Shown piece by piece: positions 16,418 through 25,390 of a stretch of DNA of 64,000 nt (within the stretch, counting starts at the first letter, position 1; each line of letters begins with the position of its first letter). The notes under the pieces were generated by a model. That model ran no database searches, was not told where the DNA came from, and saw only the letters and a list, made by a program, of their open reading frames with translations. Location of the stretch: contig NZ_CP021978.1 of NCBI RefSeq assembly GCF_004803895.1, positions 8,184,001 to 8,248,000 of the forward strand, given 5' to 3'. This stretch comes from Streptomyces hawaiiensis. Its GTDB lineage: Bacteria > Actinomycetota > Actinomycetes > Streptomycetales > Streptomycetaceae. A program made the position numbers and the translations under genes.

Positions 16418-17329
16418 ATGACGGGCAGCGAGGAACTGGCCGACCGCTTCGAGGAACACCGCGGCCATCTGAAGGCGGTGGCCTATCGCATGCTCGGTTC
16501 GCTCTCCGAGGCGGAGGACGCCGTCCAGGAGGCCTGGCTGAAGCTCGGCCGCACCGACGCGGACGACATCCACAACCTCGGCGGCTGGCTCACCACCGTG
16601 ACCGGCCGGGTCTGCCTGGACCTGCTGCGTTCGCGTACCGCGCGCCGCGAGGAGCCGATGGGCGACACCCAGGACACCGTGCGGGCCTTCGTCCCGGACC
16701 CCGTGCTCCGGCCCCTGTCGCACCTCGACCCGGCGGAGGAGGTCCTGCACGCCGACTCCGTGGGCCTGGCCCTGCTCGTCGTGCTGGAGAACCTGGCCCC
16801 CGACGAGCGGCTCGCGTTCGTGCTGCACGACATGTTCGCCGTGCCGTTCGACGACATCGCGCCGATCGTGGAGCGCAGCCCGGCCGCGACCCGTCAGCTG
16901 GCGAGCCGCGCGCGGCGCCGGGTGCGCGGCGCCACCCCGTCGGCCGAGCCGGACCTCGGCCGGCAGAAGCAGGTGCTCGACGCGTTCCTGGCCGCCTCGC
17001 GCGGCGGCGACTTCGAGGCGCTGCTCGAAGTGCTGCACCCGGATGTGGTGCTGCGGGCCGACTCGGGGGCTCTCGTGCGGGGCGCGGCCGCGTCCAAGGT
17101 CGTCCAGGGCGCGAAGGCGGTGGCGGAACGGGCGCTCATGTTCGCCCGGTACGCGCAGGCCGCGCAGCTGGTGCTGGTCAACGGCTCGGTCGGGGTCGTC
17201 CACGCGCCCGAGGGCCGCGTGCAGTCGGTCATGGGCGTCACGATCACCGACGGCCGCATCACCGGCATGTACATCCTGGCCGACCCCGAGCGGCTGGAGC
17301 GTCTGGAGGCACCGGGGCTCACCTGGTGA
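16418..17329 (+). CDS. ECF RNA polymerase sigma factor, SigJ/ECF41 type with SnoaL-like C-terminal domain
   Basis: 303 residues. Region 2 at the start (RGHLKAVAYRMLGSLSEAED), region 4 around residues 105-165 (VVLENLAPDERLAFVLHDMF and the HTH), then an NTF2/SnoaL-like extension (~185-300). Such ECF41 or SigJ-like factors lack a classical anti-sigma factor and use the C-terminal domain to control activity. ECF41 genes often sit beside carboxymuconolactone decarboxylases or oxidoreductases; here the neighbours are a PIG-L deacetylase and a pentapeptide protein, so the partner is unclear. GGGGGAG precedes the ATG. Confidence 0.88.
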   Translation: MTGSEELADRFEEHRGHLKAVAYRMLGSLSEAEDAVQEAWLKLGRTDADDIHNLGGWLTTVTGRVCLDLLRSRTARREEPMGDTQDTVRAFVPDPVLRPLSHLDPAEEVLHADSVGLALLVVLENLAPDERLAFVLHDMFAVPFDDIAPIVERSPAATRQLASRARRRVRGATPSAEPDLGRQKQVLDAFLAASRGGDFEALLEVLHPDVVLRADSGALVRGAAASKVVQGAKAVAERALMFARYAQAAQLVLVNGSVGVVHAPEGRVQSVMGVTITDGRITGMYILADPERLERLEAPGLTW

Positions 17330-17371
17330 CGGGAACTCACCCGTCGCTTTTCGTTTCGTATGCTGAACGGC

Positions 17372-18202
17372 ATGCGAGATCACCAGGCTGAGCAGGCGGA
17401 CCTGCGCGGCGACTGCGAGCGGTGCTTCGGGCTGTGCTGCGTCGCCCTGCCCTTTGCCGCGTCGGCCGACTTCGCGGTCGACAAGGCCGCCGGCACGCCC
17501 TGCCGCAACCTCCAGGACGACCACCGCTGCGGCATCCACGCCAGGCTCCGGCAGAAAGGGTTCTCCGGCTGTACGGTCTACGACTGCTTCGGCGCCGGGC
17601 AGCAGGTCTCGCAGGTCACCTTCGGCGGCCGGGACTGGCGCACCGGACCGCCGGAGCAGGTCCGCCGCATGTCCGAGGTGTTCCCCGTCGTCCGGCAACT
17701 GCACGAGCTGCTGTGGTACCTGACCGAGGCGCTCACCCTGCCGGCGGCCCGTCCCGTCCACGCCGGGCTGCGCGCGGCGCTGGAGAAGACCGAGGAACTG
17801 ACCGGCGGGACCCCCGAGGAGCTCGCCGGGCTGGACGTGGCGGCGCACCGCCAGGAGGTCAACGTCCTGCTGCTGAGGACGAGTGAGCTGGCCAGGGCCG
17901 GCATCAAGGGCCGCAGGAAGGACCGCCGGGGCGCGGACCTCATGGGCGCCCGCCTCAAGGGCGCCGACCTGCGCGGTGCCGGCCTCCGCGGCGCCTACCT
18001 CATCGCCGCCGACCTCACCGGCGCGGACCTGCGGGGCGCCGACCTGATCGGTGCCGACCTGCGCGACGCGGACCTCACGGACGCCGACCTGACCGGTGCG
18101 TTCTTCCTCACCCAGCCGCAGCTGAACGCGGCCCGGGGGAGTGCCGGGACCCGGCTGCCCGGGTCAGTCACCCGCCCCGGGCACTGGACAGCGCAGCTCT
18201 GA
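17372..18202 (+). CDS. Cysteine-rich pentapeptide-repeat protein
   Basis: 276 residues from the ATG at 17372; an ATG four codons earlier is possible. TATGCT (17359-17364) lies seven bases before 17372 and no Shine-Dalgarno is visible, so it may be leaderless. The N-terminal ~70 residues carry clustered cysteines (CERCFGLCC, CRNL, CGIH, CTVYDC), resembling a YkgJ-type CxxC zinc/iron-binding module. The C-terminal quarter has about ten A(D/N)LxG pentapeptide repeats predicted to form a right-handed beta-helix. Function unknown. Its 3' end overlaps the convergent P450 gene by 39 bases. Confidence 0.82.
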   Translation: MRDHQAEQADLRGDCERCFGLCCVALPFAASADFAVDKAAGTPCRNLQDDHRCGIHARLRQKGFSGCTVYDCFGAGQQVSQVTFGGRDWRTGPPEQVRRMSEVFPVVRQLHELLWYLTEALTLPAARPVHAGLRAALEKTEELTGGTPEELAGLDVAAHRQEVNVLLLRTSELARAGIKGRRKDRRGADLMGARLKGADLRGAGLRGAYLIAADLTGADLRGADLIGADLRDADLTDADLTGAFFLTQPQLNAARGSAGTRLPGSVTRPGHWTAQL

Positions 18203-19660
18203 GGCCGGCTCCCGTACCGCCGTGCGGCGTTCCGGGCGCAGCCGCAGGCCCTCCGGCATCAGCGTCAGCCGCTCCGTCACGCCGAGCCGATAGGCCGGGT
18301 CGGCCCGCAGCTCGTAGCGCCGCAGCAGCAGCCCGAGCACCAGCGTGGCCTCGTGCAGCGCGAACTGGCGCCCGATACAGGCCCGCGCCCCCGTCCCGAA
18401 CGGCTTGAAGGTGTGCGGGGGCCGGGACCGTACGGCCTGTGCGTCGAAGCGGTCGGGGTCGAACCGCTCCGCGTCCGCGCCCCATACCTCGGGGTCCCGG
18501 TGCAGCATCGGCGTCAGCACCAGCGCCCACGCCCCGCGCCGCATGGGATGCTCCCCGGCCAGCACCGTGTCCACCCGGGCCTCCCGGGAGAACGCGGGCG
18601 CGGTGGGCCACAGCCGCAGCGACTCGTCCAGCACCCGGCGGACGTAGCGCAGCCGGGCCACCTGCTCGTAGGCGGGCTCCGCTGTGTCTCCCCACACCCG
18701 GTCCACCTCGGCGCGGGCCCGGGCGGCGACCTCCGGGTGCCGGGAGAGGTAGTGCAGGGCGAAGGAGAGCGCGCCGGACGTGGTCTCGTGGCCCGCGACG
18801 AGAAACGTGATGACCTGACGGCGGACGTTCTGCGGGGTCAGCCGTTCCCCGGTGCCGGGATGAGCCGTCTCCAGCATCCGGTCGAGCAGATCACCCTCGC
18901 CGCCACCGGTGGTCCGCCGGGCCCGGACCAGTTCGTCGACCGTGTGGTCGAGGTGGGCGATGTCGGCCGCGTTGCGGCGGCTCGCGCTCCGCAGCAGCAG
19001 CGGAGCCAGCGGGAACGGGACGGTGTTGAGCCGCTGCGCGTAGGTCAGCGTGCCCACCATCGCCGTCACGAAGGGGTGCGGCCGGGAGCGTTCGAACGAA
19101 CCGAAGTCGTGCCCGAAGCCGGTGCGCGCGATCGTCTCCAGCGTCAGCTTGGTCATGTCGCCGGGCACGTCCACCGCCCGGCCCGTCGCCGCCGCCCGGT
19201 CCCAGTGCTCCGTCAGCCGCCGCGCGACGGACAGCATCATCGGGTGGTATCCGGCCATGGCATCGCGGCTGAACCCCGGCGCGAGGACATCGTGGGCCAG
19301 CTGCCAGTTCGGCTCGTGGTTGTACGCCGTGAACAGGCCGTCCCCGGCGACCGGCCGCAGATTGGCCACGCCGAGTCCCACGTGCTTGGCGAAGCGCGAC
19401 TCGTCCGCGAGGTCTGCGGCGTGCCGGGCGCCCCACACGAACACGAACTCCTTGCCGAACGCCTTCCGCCGGAACACCGGCCCCAGCCGGCGGGCGTAGC
19501 GCATCGAGTCCTGCAGGGGAGTGCGCCGGTTCACGCCCAGCACGTCACCGAGCAGCGGGACCCGGCGCGGCGGATGCGGAATGCGGTCCAGCTCCGGCCA
19601 GCCCAGCTCGGCACTCCGGAACCCCCTGGGCTCCCCGGTCCGTGCCGACGCCTCCGTCAT
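18164..19660 (-). CDS. Cytochrome P450, CYP102-like heme domain without fused reductase
   Basis: 498 residues from the ATG at 19658-19660, preceded by AGGGAG. I-helix AGHETTSG (289-296), K-helix E346-S-L-R349 and heme loop FKPFGTGARACIGRQ with Cys428 as axial ligand. It resembles the heme domain of P450-BM3 (CYP102), probably a fatty-acid hydroxylase, but stops where BM3 continues into the flavodoxin domain, so it needs a separate reductase. It is a clear paralogue of the P450 half of the fusion at 26786 (shared GLFTAYN.EPNW and GHDFGSFER/GYDFGSFER). Divergent from a TetR gene that probably controls it. Confidence 0.9.
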   Translation of the reverse strand: MTEASARTGEPRGFRSAELGWPELDRIPHPPRRVPLLGDVLGVNRRTPLQDSMRYARRLGPVFRRKAFGKEFVFVWGARHAADLADESRFAKHVGLGVANLRPVAGDGLFTAYNHEPNWQLAHDVLAPGFSRDAMAGYHPMMLSVARRLTEHWDRAAATGRAVDVPGDMTKLTLETIARTGFGHDFGSFERSRPHPFVTAMVGTLTYAQRLNTVPFPLAPLLLRSASRRNAADIAHLDHTVDELVRARRTTGGGEGDLLDRMLETAHPGTGERLTPQNVRRQVITFLVAGHETTSGALSFALHYLSRHPEVAARARAEVDRVWGDTAEPAYEQVARLRYVRRVLDESLRLWPTAPAFSREARVDTVLAGEHPMRRGAWALVLTPMLHRDPEVWGADAERFDPDRFDAQAVRSRPPHTFKPFGTGARACIGRQFALHEATLVLGLLLRRYELRADPAYRLGVTERLTLMPEGLRLRPERRTAVREPASELRCPVPGAGD

Positions 19661-19708
19661 GACGCGATCTCCCTTGATCCGGCGGCGGGTTCGCACGTGT
19701 TGTACATG

Positions 19709-19748
19709 GGTTCAATAGTGCGGTTCAGTCTGGTCCCGTTGTTGAACC
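19709..19748. promoter_or_regulatory. Candidate TetR operator region: GGTTCA repeats
   Basis: GGTTCAA (19709-19715) and GGTTCA (19722-19727) are direct repeats, and TTGAACC (19742-19748) is their inverted copy. They occupy the centre of the divergent gap between the P450 and TetR genes, where a TetR dimer would control both. The spacing is irregular, so the exact operator is uncertain. Confidence 0.4.
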
Positions 19749-19769
19749 GACGTCAAGTAAAGTGCGGGC

Positions 19770-20378
19770 ATGGCCGCGAACCAGGGCGGGCGCCCGCGCC
19801 GCCGGCTCAGTACCGAGGAGCGCCGGGAGCAGCTTCTGTCGGTCGGGGCGCGACTGTTCTCCGAGAGCCCCTACGACGACGTGTGGATCGAGCAGGTCGC
19901 CGAGATCGCCGGGGTGTCGCGCGGGCTGCTGTACCACTACTTCCCGACCAAGCGGGACTTCTTCGCGGCGGTCGTCGAGCGCGAGAGCGAGCGGATGCTG
20001 CGTATGACGGCGGCGGTGCCCGGCCTCCCGGTCCGCGAGCAACTCGCGGCAGGTCTTGAGACGTTCCTGGAGTACGTCCAGGCGCACGCGCACGGTTATC
20101 GCGCCTTCCATCGCGCCGACGCGGCCGGGGACCAGGCGGTGCGGCGGGTCTATCAGCGGGCGCTGGCCGCGCAGGAGCGGCAGATCCTCGCCGCGCTCGC
20201 CGCGGACCCCGAGTTCGGCCCGGCCTTCGAGGAGCGGCCGGAGGTCCGGCTGGCCGTACGCGGCTGGCTGGCGTTCACCACGGCTGTATGTCTGGAGTGG
20301 CTGCGCGGCACGGAGTTGGGCCGGGAACAGGTGCGTGAGCTGTGCGCCCGCGCCCTGTTGGGCGTCCTCACTCCCTGA
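19770..20378 (+). CDS. TetR-family transcriptional regulator
   Basis: 202 residues. N-terminal TetR HTH: RREQLLSVGARLFSESPYDD followed by EQVAEIAGVSRGLLYHYFPTKRDF (residues ~17-60). The C-terminal ligand domain has no recognisable specificity. Divergently oriented from the CYP102-like P450 gene with a 109-base gap, the usual arrangement for a ligand-sensing repressor of that gene. No Shine-Dalgarno; TAAAGT (19758-19763) ends six bases before the ATG, which suggests a leaderless mRNA. Confidence 0.88.
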   Translation: MAANQGGRPRRRLSTEERREQLLSVGARLFSESPYDDVWIEQVAEIAGVSRGLLYHYFPTKRDFFAAVVERESERMLRMTAAVPGLPVREQLAAGLETFLEYVQAHAHGYRAFHRADAAGDQAVRRVYQRALAAQERQILAALAADPEFGPAFEERPEVRLAVRGWLAFTTAVCLEWLRGTELGREQVRELCARALLGVLTP

Positions 20379-20434
20379 AAAGCTCTCGCGAAGAGCACGT
20401 GACGTGGTTGGCGTGCACCCCGATCTTCGGTAGG

Positions 20435-20453
20435 TTAGGTGAGGCTTACCTAA
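20435..20453. promoter_or_regulatory. Iron box (DmdR/IdeR-type operator)
   Basis: TTAGGTGAGGCTTACCTAA matches the 19-base actinobacterial iron-box consensus TTAGGTTAGGCTAACCTAA at 17 positions. Its last bases abut the AAGGAGG ribosome site of the DUF2470 gene, so an iron-loaded DtxR-family repressor would block transcription when iron is plentiful. Confidence 0.88.
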
Positions 20454-20464
20454 GGAGGTCTGGG

Positions 20465-21193
20465 ATGGGTGACGACAGCCACAGCTGGACGGCGGCTCCC
20501 GCCGCGGCGGAGCGGGCCCGCACGGTGCTCGCCGCCGCGTGGTCCTGCTCCGTGACCGCGGAGGGCACGCGGGAGGAGCTGGTCGGCGCGCACACCGTGG
20601 GCGAGGACGGCCGGGTGCTCGTGGAGGTGCCCGAGGACAGCGCCCTGCTCGCGGCCGCGATCTGCGCGCCCCGCGGCGAGCCGTCCGCGGTGCTGGAGTT
20701 CGCCGACGTCGCGCCCGTCCCGGTCCGCGACCGGGTCCGCGCCCGCCTGTGGCTCGCGGGCTGGTTCGCCGTCGACGGGGACAGGCTCGTCTTCACGCCC
20801 ACCCGCGTGGTGCTGCGGCAGCCGTCCGGAGCCGTGGTCGTGGACCTCGACGAGTTCGCCGCCGCCGTGCCCGACCCGCTCACCACGGCCGAGGCCCGCC
20901 TGCTGACCCACCTCGCCGACTGCCACGCCGACGCCGTCGAGCGGCTCACCCGGCTCGTCGACTCCGGCAGTCTGCACGGCGCCGTCCGCGTCCAGCCGCT
21001 CGCCGTCGACCGGCACGGACTGACGCTGCGCATCGAACGGGCCCGCGCCCACGGCGACGTACGCCTCGCGTTCCACGCGCCCGCCGACGACGTCGCGCAG
21101 CTCACCGAACGCATGCACATCCTGCTCAGCCAGGCGAGCGCCGCGTCGTGCCCGGGGGCCCTACAGCGGCAGCGCGCAGACGGCGACGGGTGA
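20465..21193 (+). CDS. Iron-regulated DUF2470-domain protein
   Basis: 242 residues; ATG at 20465 with a strong AAGGAGG site. The C-terminal ~85 residues (from PLTTAEARLLTHLADCHAD, ending FHAPADDVAQLTERMH) fit DUF2470, a domain found alone or at the end of HugZ-like proteins linked to heme use. The N-terminal part resembles the split-barrel fold of such proteins only loosely (inference). The iron box directly upstream means it is made under iron limitation, so a role in heme or iron acquisition is likely. The last 33 bases overlap the convergent lactonase gene. Confidence 0.8.
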   Translation: MGDDSHSWTAAPAAAERARTVLAAAWSCSVTAEGTREELVGAHTVGEDGRVLVEVPEDSALLAAAICAPRGEPSAVLEFADVAPVPVRDRVRARLWLAGWFAVDGDRLVFTPTRVVLRQPSGAVVVDLDEFAAAVPDPLTTAEARLLTHLADCHADAVERLTRLVDSGSLHGAVRVQPLAVDRHGLTLRIERARAHGDVRLAFHAPADDVAQLTERMHILLSQASAASCPGALQRQRADGDG

Positions 21194-22354
21194 GGGGAAC
21201 GATTCGCCCGCGCGGCGCAGTTCGCCGTTCGCCTCGTCCACGTGGAACACGGTGACGGTGGAGGACTTCTGGTTCGCCGCGAACAGCAGCGTGCCCTCCG
21301 GCGAGAAGGCGATCTGCCGCGGGAAGTCCCCGCCCACCGGCACCGTGTCGAGCAGCCTGAGCCGGGCGCCGTCCGCCTCGACGGCGTACCGGGTGAGGCT
21401 GTTGTGGCCGCGGTTGGCGAGATAGGCGTACCGGCCGTTAGCGGTCACCAGGATCTGCGCCGGGTAGCTCGTACCCGAGCCCGTGCCCGTGGACTGCGCC
21501 TCGCCGACGGTCACCCGGCCGGAGGCCTTGTCGTACGAGCAGACCGCCACCGTGTCGTCGACCTCGTTGGCGAGGTACGCGTACCGGCCGCCCGGGTGGA
21601 ACGTGAGGTGGCGCGGCCCCGCGCCCGGCCGGGTCCGCGCCTGCGCGACCTCGGTGAGCGTGCCCGCCTTCTCGTCCAGCCGGTACGTGTAGACGGTGTC
21701 CGTCCCCAGGTCGACGGCGAGGACGTGACCCCCGTCCGGGCTCGTGACGAACTGGTGGGCGTGCGGGCCCTCCTGGCCGGGGCCGGGCGGCGGACTGGTG
21801 TGCCGGACGAGGTCGGTGCGCTCACCGAGGGCGCCCGAGGCGTCGATGGGATGCACGGCCACGCTGCCCGAGCCGTAGTTCGCGCTGAGCAGCCAGCGCC
21901 CACCCGGGTGGACCGACAGATGGCAGGGGGCCGCGCCTCCGGTGCTCCGGCTGCCCAGGACCTTCCCGTCGGCCGGCCGGACGGCGGTCACGGCACCGTC
22001 GTCGCGCTCGTCCACCGCGTACAGCGTGCGGCGGTCCGGGTGGAGCGCGAGATACGACGGGTCGCCGACGCCGGTGATCGTGCCGGTGCCGGTGATCCGG
22101 CCCGTCGCCGCGTCGTACGTGGCCAGGCCGATGCCCTTGCCGCCGCCCTCGACGGATGTGTAGGTACCGAGGAAGAGCGGGCGGGGGCCGGAGGGGCGGC
22201 GGGCCTCGCGGGACGGGCTCGTACTCGCCTCGGGCTCCGGGGCCGGAGTGTTCGTGGGCGCGGTCGTGTCGTCGCAGGCCGGCAACGCCGCCGCGGCGGC
22301 CCCACCCGCCAGCGCACCGACGAACCGGCGCCTGCTCCAGCCACCACTGTCCAT
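21161..22354 (-). CDS. Exported lactonase-family seven-bladed beta-propeller lipoprotein
   Basis: 397 residues from the ATG at 22352-22354, which has GAGGGG five bases upstream; another start 14 codons earlier is possible. The Tat signal SRRRFVGALAGG ends in LPAC, a lipobox. The mature part has propeller repeats typical of 6-phosphogluconolactonase-like (Pgl, PF10282) proteins: FLGTYTS, LALHPDRRTLYAVDE, LSVHPGGRWLLSANYGSGSV, PHAHQF, GPRHLTFHPGGRYAYLANE. Cytosolic Pgl acts in the pentose pathway; this copy is extracytoplasmic, so its substrate is unknown. Confidence 0.88.
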   Translation of the reverse strand: MDSGGWSRRRFVGALAGGAAAAALPACDDTTAPTNTPAPEPEASTSPSREARRPSGPRPLFLGTYTSVEGGGKGIGLATYDAATGRITGTGTITGVGDPSYLALHPDRRTLYAVDERDDGAVTAVRPADGKVLGSRSTGGAAPCHLSVHPGGRWLLSANYGSGSVAVHPIDASGALGERTDLVRHTSPPPGPGQEGPHAHQFVTSPDGGHVLAVDLGTDTVYTYRLDEKAGTLTEVAQARTRPGAGPRHLTFHPGGRYAYLANEVDDTVAVCSYDKASGRVTVGEAQSTGTGSGTSYPAQILVTANGRYAYLANRGHNSLTRYAVEADGARLRLLDTVPVGGDFPRQIAFSPEGTLLFAANQKSSTVTVFHVDEANGELRRAGESFPSPVAVCALPL

Positions 22355-22460
22355 GTCGCCCCTCAGGTCGTCACTCGTCCCCGTCGTGACAGCCACCTTG
22401 GCGTGTCCCGTCCACCGGGTGCAACAACGGCAGCCGGTGTTGCGCGAGGCGCAACGGGTC

Positions 22461-22846
22461 GTGACGGCCTGACAGCCCCCGTCCGCGACGCGTCCCGGCC
22501 GGCTGTCAGCGCCCTCCGCGACCTGGCCGGCTGCCAGGCACCTCCGCGACCTGGGGTCCTCGGCTGCCGGTCCTCGTCCGTCACGCGCCCCGGCCGGCTG
22601 CCCGCCCCCTCCGTGACGTGGCGTCGTGGGCTGGCCGTCCTGGTCGTGTCCGTGACGTGCCGTCGTGGGCTGGCCGTCCTGGTCGTGTCCGTGACGTGCC
22701 GTCGTGGGCTGGCCGTCCTGGTCGTGTCCGTGACGTGCCGTCGTCGGCTGCCTGTCCTCGTCCCGTCCGCGACGCGCTTCCGCCGCCTACCAGTCCTCGT
22801 CCCGTCCGTGACGCGCTTGCGCCCGCTACCAGTCCCCGTCCTCGAC
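22461..22846. repeat. 39-bp tandem repeat array extending from the 3' end of the next gene
   Basis: Six units of 39 bases start at 22613, 22652, 22691, 22730, 22769 and 22808. Units 1-3 are almost identical and the others have diverged. The last unit contains the stop codon and final codons of the gene at 22826-23980. Degenerate units of 24-34 bases continue left to about 22461. The array fills the gap between two leftward genes and no independent gene is seen here. The period is a multiple of three. Confidence 0.9.
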
Positions 22847-23980
22847 CGGCTTCCCCGGTGCGTCCTTGAGCTGCTGTGTCTGCCCCGGCGTGGGCGGTTG
22901 CCAGGGCTCGTGGTCGTCGCCGAGCCAGTCGCCGACCGGCTTCACGGACCGGAGAGGGTCCGTGGGGGCCAGGTCCTGCGCGTCCTCGTCGTAGTAGTCG
23001 AACCAGGGCAGGCCCGCGCGGGTGTACGCGGCCCGGTCCACCGGCGAGGGCGGCGCGGCCTCGCCGGTGATGCGGTGCCACTCCGGCGGCGTCACCAGGT
23101 GCACGAAAACCCGGCCCGCGGGCTGCTCCGACCAGTCCGTGAGGGGCCGGTCGTCCTGGTAGACCTCCTGCCGCATGGAACCGCCGACGCCCAGACCCAT
23201 CGCGGCGGCCGCGCGGGGCGGGCTCGCCGGAGCGGCACCGGCGGCGGGCGCCGGGACCGCTCCGGGCGCGGACGGGGCCGCCATGGGCATGGCGGCGCCG
23301 AAGCCGCCGGACGCGGGCGGTGCCGCCATGGGCATCGCGGCACCGAAACCGCCGGACGCGGCGGTTGGCAGGCCGCCCGGCATCGCGGCGCCGTACCCAC
23401 TCGGCGGCGGCATCGCCCTCGTCCGCTCCGCCCGCTGCCGCTCCTCCTCACGCCACCGCGCCAGCTCCCGGTCGTTCAGCGCGAAGGACCGCAGCTGTAC
23501 GCCGCCCCACACCTCCTCGCCCGTGACCTGCCCCTCGACGGTGGCGCCCAGGCCGAGCGGGACGGCCACGAACTGACGGACCGTGCCCGTGCCGGAGTTG
23601 ATGCCGTCCAGCCAGGGCTGGCGGGGGAGCACCACATAGTTCTGCGGGTCGTGTGCCAGGCGGTCGCTCCAGGGCCGGCCCGAGACCGCGCACACCTTGC
23701 CGACCCCCACCTGGAGCGCGGCCGGCTCCGAGGTGCCCGCGAAGCTCAGCCACATCGCCTCGCGCAGATACACCGGGAGCATCACACCGCCGCGCGCCCG
23801 CCACGCCTCGGGAACCCTGTCCCCGTAGTCCGCGACCCGCCGCACCGGGAACTCGCCGAGGCCCGGCGGCAGCGGATGGGTGCCGGTCTCCGGCAGGCGC
23901 AGGGTGCGGATGAACCGCACGGCGACCCCGCCCGGCAGCCGCAGTGTGTTCCCGTCGATCCGCACGGTCGTGTCGGCCAT
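22826..23980 (-). CDS. Hypothetical protein with Gly/Ala/Met/Pro-rich repeat linker
   Basis: 384 residues; no family recognised. The N-terminal ~190 residues look globular (starts MADTTVRIDGNTLRLPGG). Residues ~195-265 are a low-complexity linker with two nearly identical copies of SGGFGAAMPMAAP. The C-terminal ~110 residues are globular (MRQEVYQDDRPLTDWSEQP). No signal peptide or membrane helix. It ends EDGDW-stop, and its last 21 bases belong to the sixth unit of the 39-bp array. Upstream lies the FUSC gene on the same strand with a 45-base gap, so co-transcription is possible. Confidence 0.75.
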   Translation of the reverse strand: MADTTVRIDGNTLRLPGGVAVRFIRTLRLPETGTHPLPPGLGEFPVRRVADYGDRVPEAWRARGGVMLPVYLREAMWLSFAGTSEPAALQVGVGKVCAVSGRPWSDRLAHDPQNYVVLPRQPWLDGINSGTGTVRQFVAVPLGLGATVEGQVTGEEVWGGVQLRSFALNDRELARWREEERQRAERTRAMPPPSGYGAAMPGGLPTAASGGFGAAMPMAAPPASGGFGAAMPMAAPSAPGAVPAPAAGAAPASPPRAAAAMGLGVGGSMRQEVYQDDRPLTDWSEQPAGRVFVHLVTPPEWHRITGEAAPPSPVDRAAYTRAGLPWFDYYDEDAQDLAPTDPLRSVKPVGDWLGDDHEPWQPPTPGQTQQLKDAPGKPVEDGDW

Positions 23981-24025
23981 CGGCCCGCTCCTCGCCTCAT
24001 GTGCCGGCCCCCTGCCGGCGTTCCC

Positions 24026-25333
24026 TCAGCGAGAACGCTCGCCGAACCCCGCGCGGTTCCGCCACAACTGCTCCGTGACGCCCAGCCGCTCCCGCAGCCG
24101 CGTCAGCCGGGGCATCCGGGCGCGCTGCTCGCGCGACACACGGTCCAGTTCCTCGAACAGGCGCCGGGTGCGGTGTTCGGTGTCGAGCTCGTCGAGGATG
24201 CGGTTGACCTCCGTCAGGACGGCTCCGGGAAGCTGCCAGTGCCGGAGGTCGCGCTCGGCCTCCTCACGCAGCAGCAGGGCCAGCTTGTCGCGGGTGCCCG
24301 CCGCGGTGCGCAGTTCCGCGGCGAGACGTTCCTCCGCCGACTCGGCGCTCGCACTGAGGTGCGTGGTGACCAGCACCGCGAAGCTCACCACGGCGTCGGC
24401 GATCTCGGACAGCAGCTGCTGCAGGGCGGCGCCCGTCTCGGGCTCGAACAGCGGCTCGGGTTCGCGCTCCTTCGCGAGGTCGGTGAGGGAGCGGGCGAGC
24501 ACGCGCAGGACGACCGTGCAGATCTCCAGCGTGTCCAGGCCGGTGCGCATCACGACCCGGTGCAGCACGCTGTCCTGCACGCGCGGGTTGAGCCGCAGAC
24601 TGTCCTCGGCCTGCCGTAGGGCCGCGTCCACCTCGACGATGTCGTGGTCCAGGCGGCGCGCCTCGTGCAGCTGCTTCTCCGCGCGGTGCACCGGCGTGCC
24701 GTCGGCGGCCTCCTCGCCCATGCGCAGCATCAGCTGCCGCAGCCGGCGCGCCAGCCCCTCGATGGACTCGCCCGCCTCCTCCACCCACACCGGCGGAGCC
24801 AGCAGCAGGTTGCAGGCGAGCCCGACGACCGCCCCGATCAGCGTCTCCACCACCCGGGCCCAGGCGGTGTCCCCGACGGTGGTGACGCCGAGGACGAGCA
24901 TCGCGCTGATCGCGACCTCGGGTACGTACTCCTCCACCCGGACCAGCCGGCCCACGGCCAGCGAGGCCACCAGGAGCAGCGCCAGGCTCCACCAGGTCAG
25001 GCCCACCAGCAGACTGAACGCGATGGCGACGAGGACGCCGGTCACCACGGCGTTCACCCGGCGGAAGCCGTTGGTGATGGTGGCGTACAGCGTCACCTGG
25101 ACGACCAGCAGTGCCGTCAGGGGAGCGGTGAGAGGTGCCGGCTCGGGGCTCAGCCGCAGCGCGATGACGTACGCGATCGTCGCCGCGATCGCGGACCGCA
25201 GCGTCTGGACGACCACGGGATCGCGACGCTTCCTCGCGATCCGCCCGGCGTGCGCCGTCCACTCACGTACCTCTCTCATCCTCGGGCTGTTCCCCTTCCC
25301 CGGCGTATCGAACGCATCCATGATCACATCCAT
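24026..25333 (-). CDS. FUSC-family inner membrane protein (aromatic acid exporter-like)
   Basis: 435 residues. A short cytoplasmic N-terminus is followed by about six membrane helices (residues ~45-180, from TLRSAIAATIAYVIALRLSP to VVGLACNLLLAPP). A long cytoplasmic domain rich in charged helices follows, with a second weakly hydrophobic stretch near SEIADAVVSFAVLV. This layout fits FUSC/ArAE (PF06081/PF13515), proposed efflux components. A paralogue lies at 32748-34043. The start is uncertain because another ATG lies four codons downstream and neither has a clear ribosome site. Confidence 0.85.
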   Translation of the reverse strand: MDVIMDAFDTPGKGNSPRMREVREWTAHAGRIARKRRDPVVVQTLRSAIAATIAYVIALRLSPEPAPLTAPLTALLVVQVTLYATITNGFRRVNAVVTGVLVAIAFSLLVGLTWWSLALLLVASLAVGRLVRVEEYVPEVAISAMLVLGVTTVGDTAWARVVETLIGAVVGLACNLLLAPPVWVEEAGESIEGLARRLRQLMLRMGEEAADGTPVHRAEKQLHEARRLDHDIVEVDAALRQAEDSLRLNPRVQDSVLHRVVMRTGLDTLEICTVVLRVLARSLTDLAKEREPEPLFEPETGAALQQLLSEIADAVVSFAVLVTTHLSASAESAEERLAAELRTAAGTRDKLALLLREEAERDLRHWQLPGAVLTEVNRILDELDTEHRTRRLFEELDRVSREQRARMPRLTRLRERLGVTEQLWRNRAGFGERSR

Positions 25334-25390
25334 GAAGGACGCTCATGAAGGACGGTAGTGCCGGGGCACACCACGGGCGACCGAGGGGGC

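Noticed and set aside
22613..22846. The 39-bp units as a CRISPR array
   Set aside because: Units are contiguous with no variable spacers and include the end of a gene; no cas genes are near.
21242..24619. 1125-codon rightward frame across the lactonase, repeat array and hypothetical gene
   Set aside because: Open by composition only. It crosses several leftward genes and the 39-bp array without any recognisable domain.
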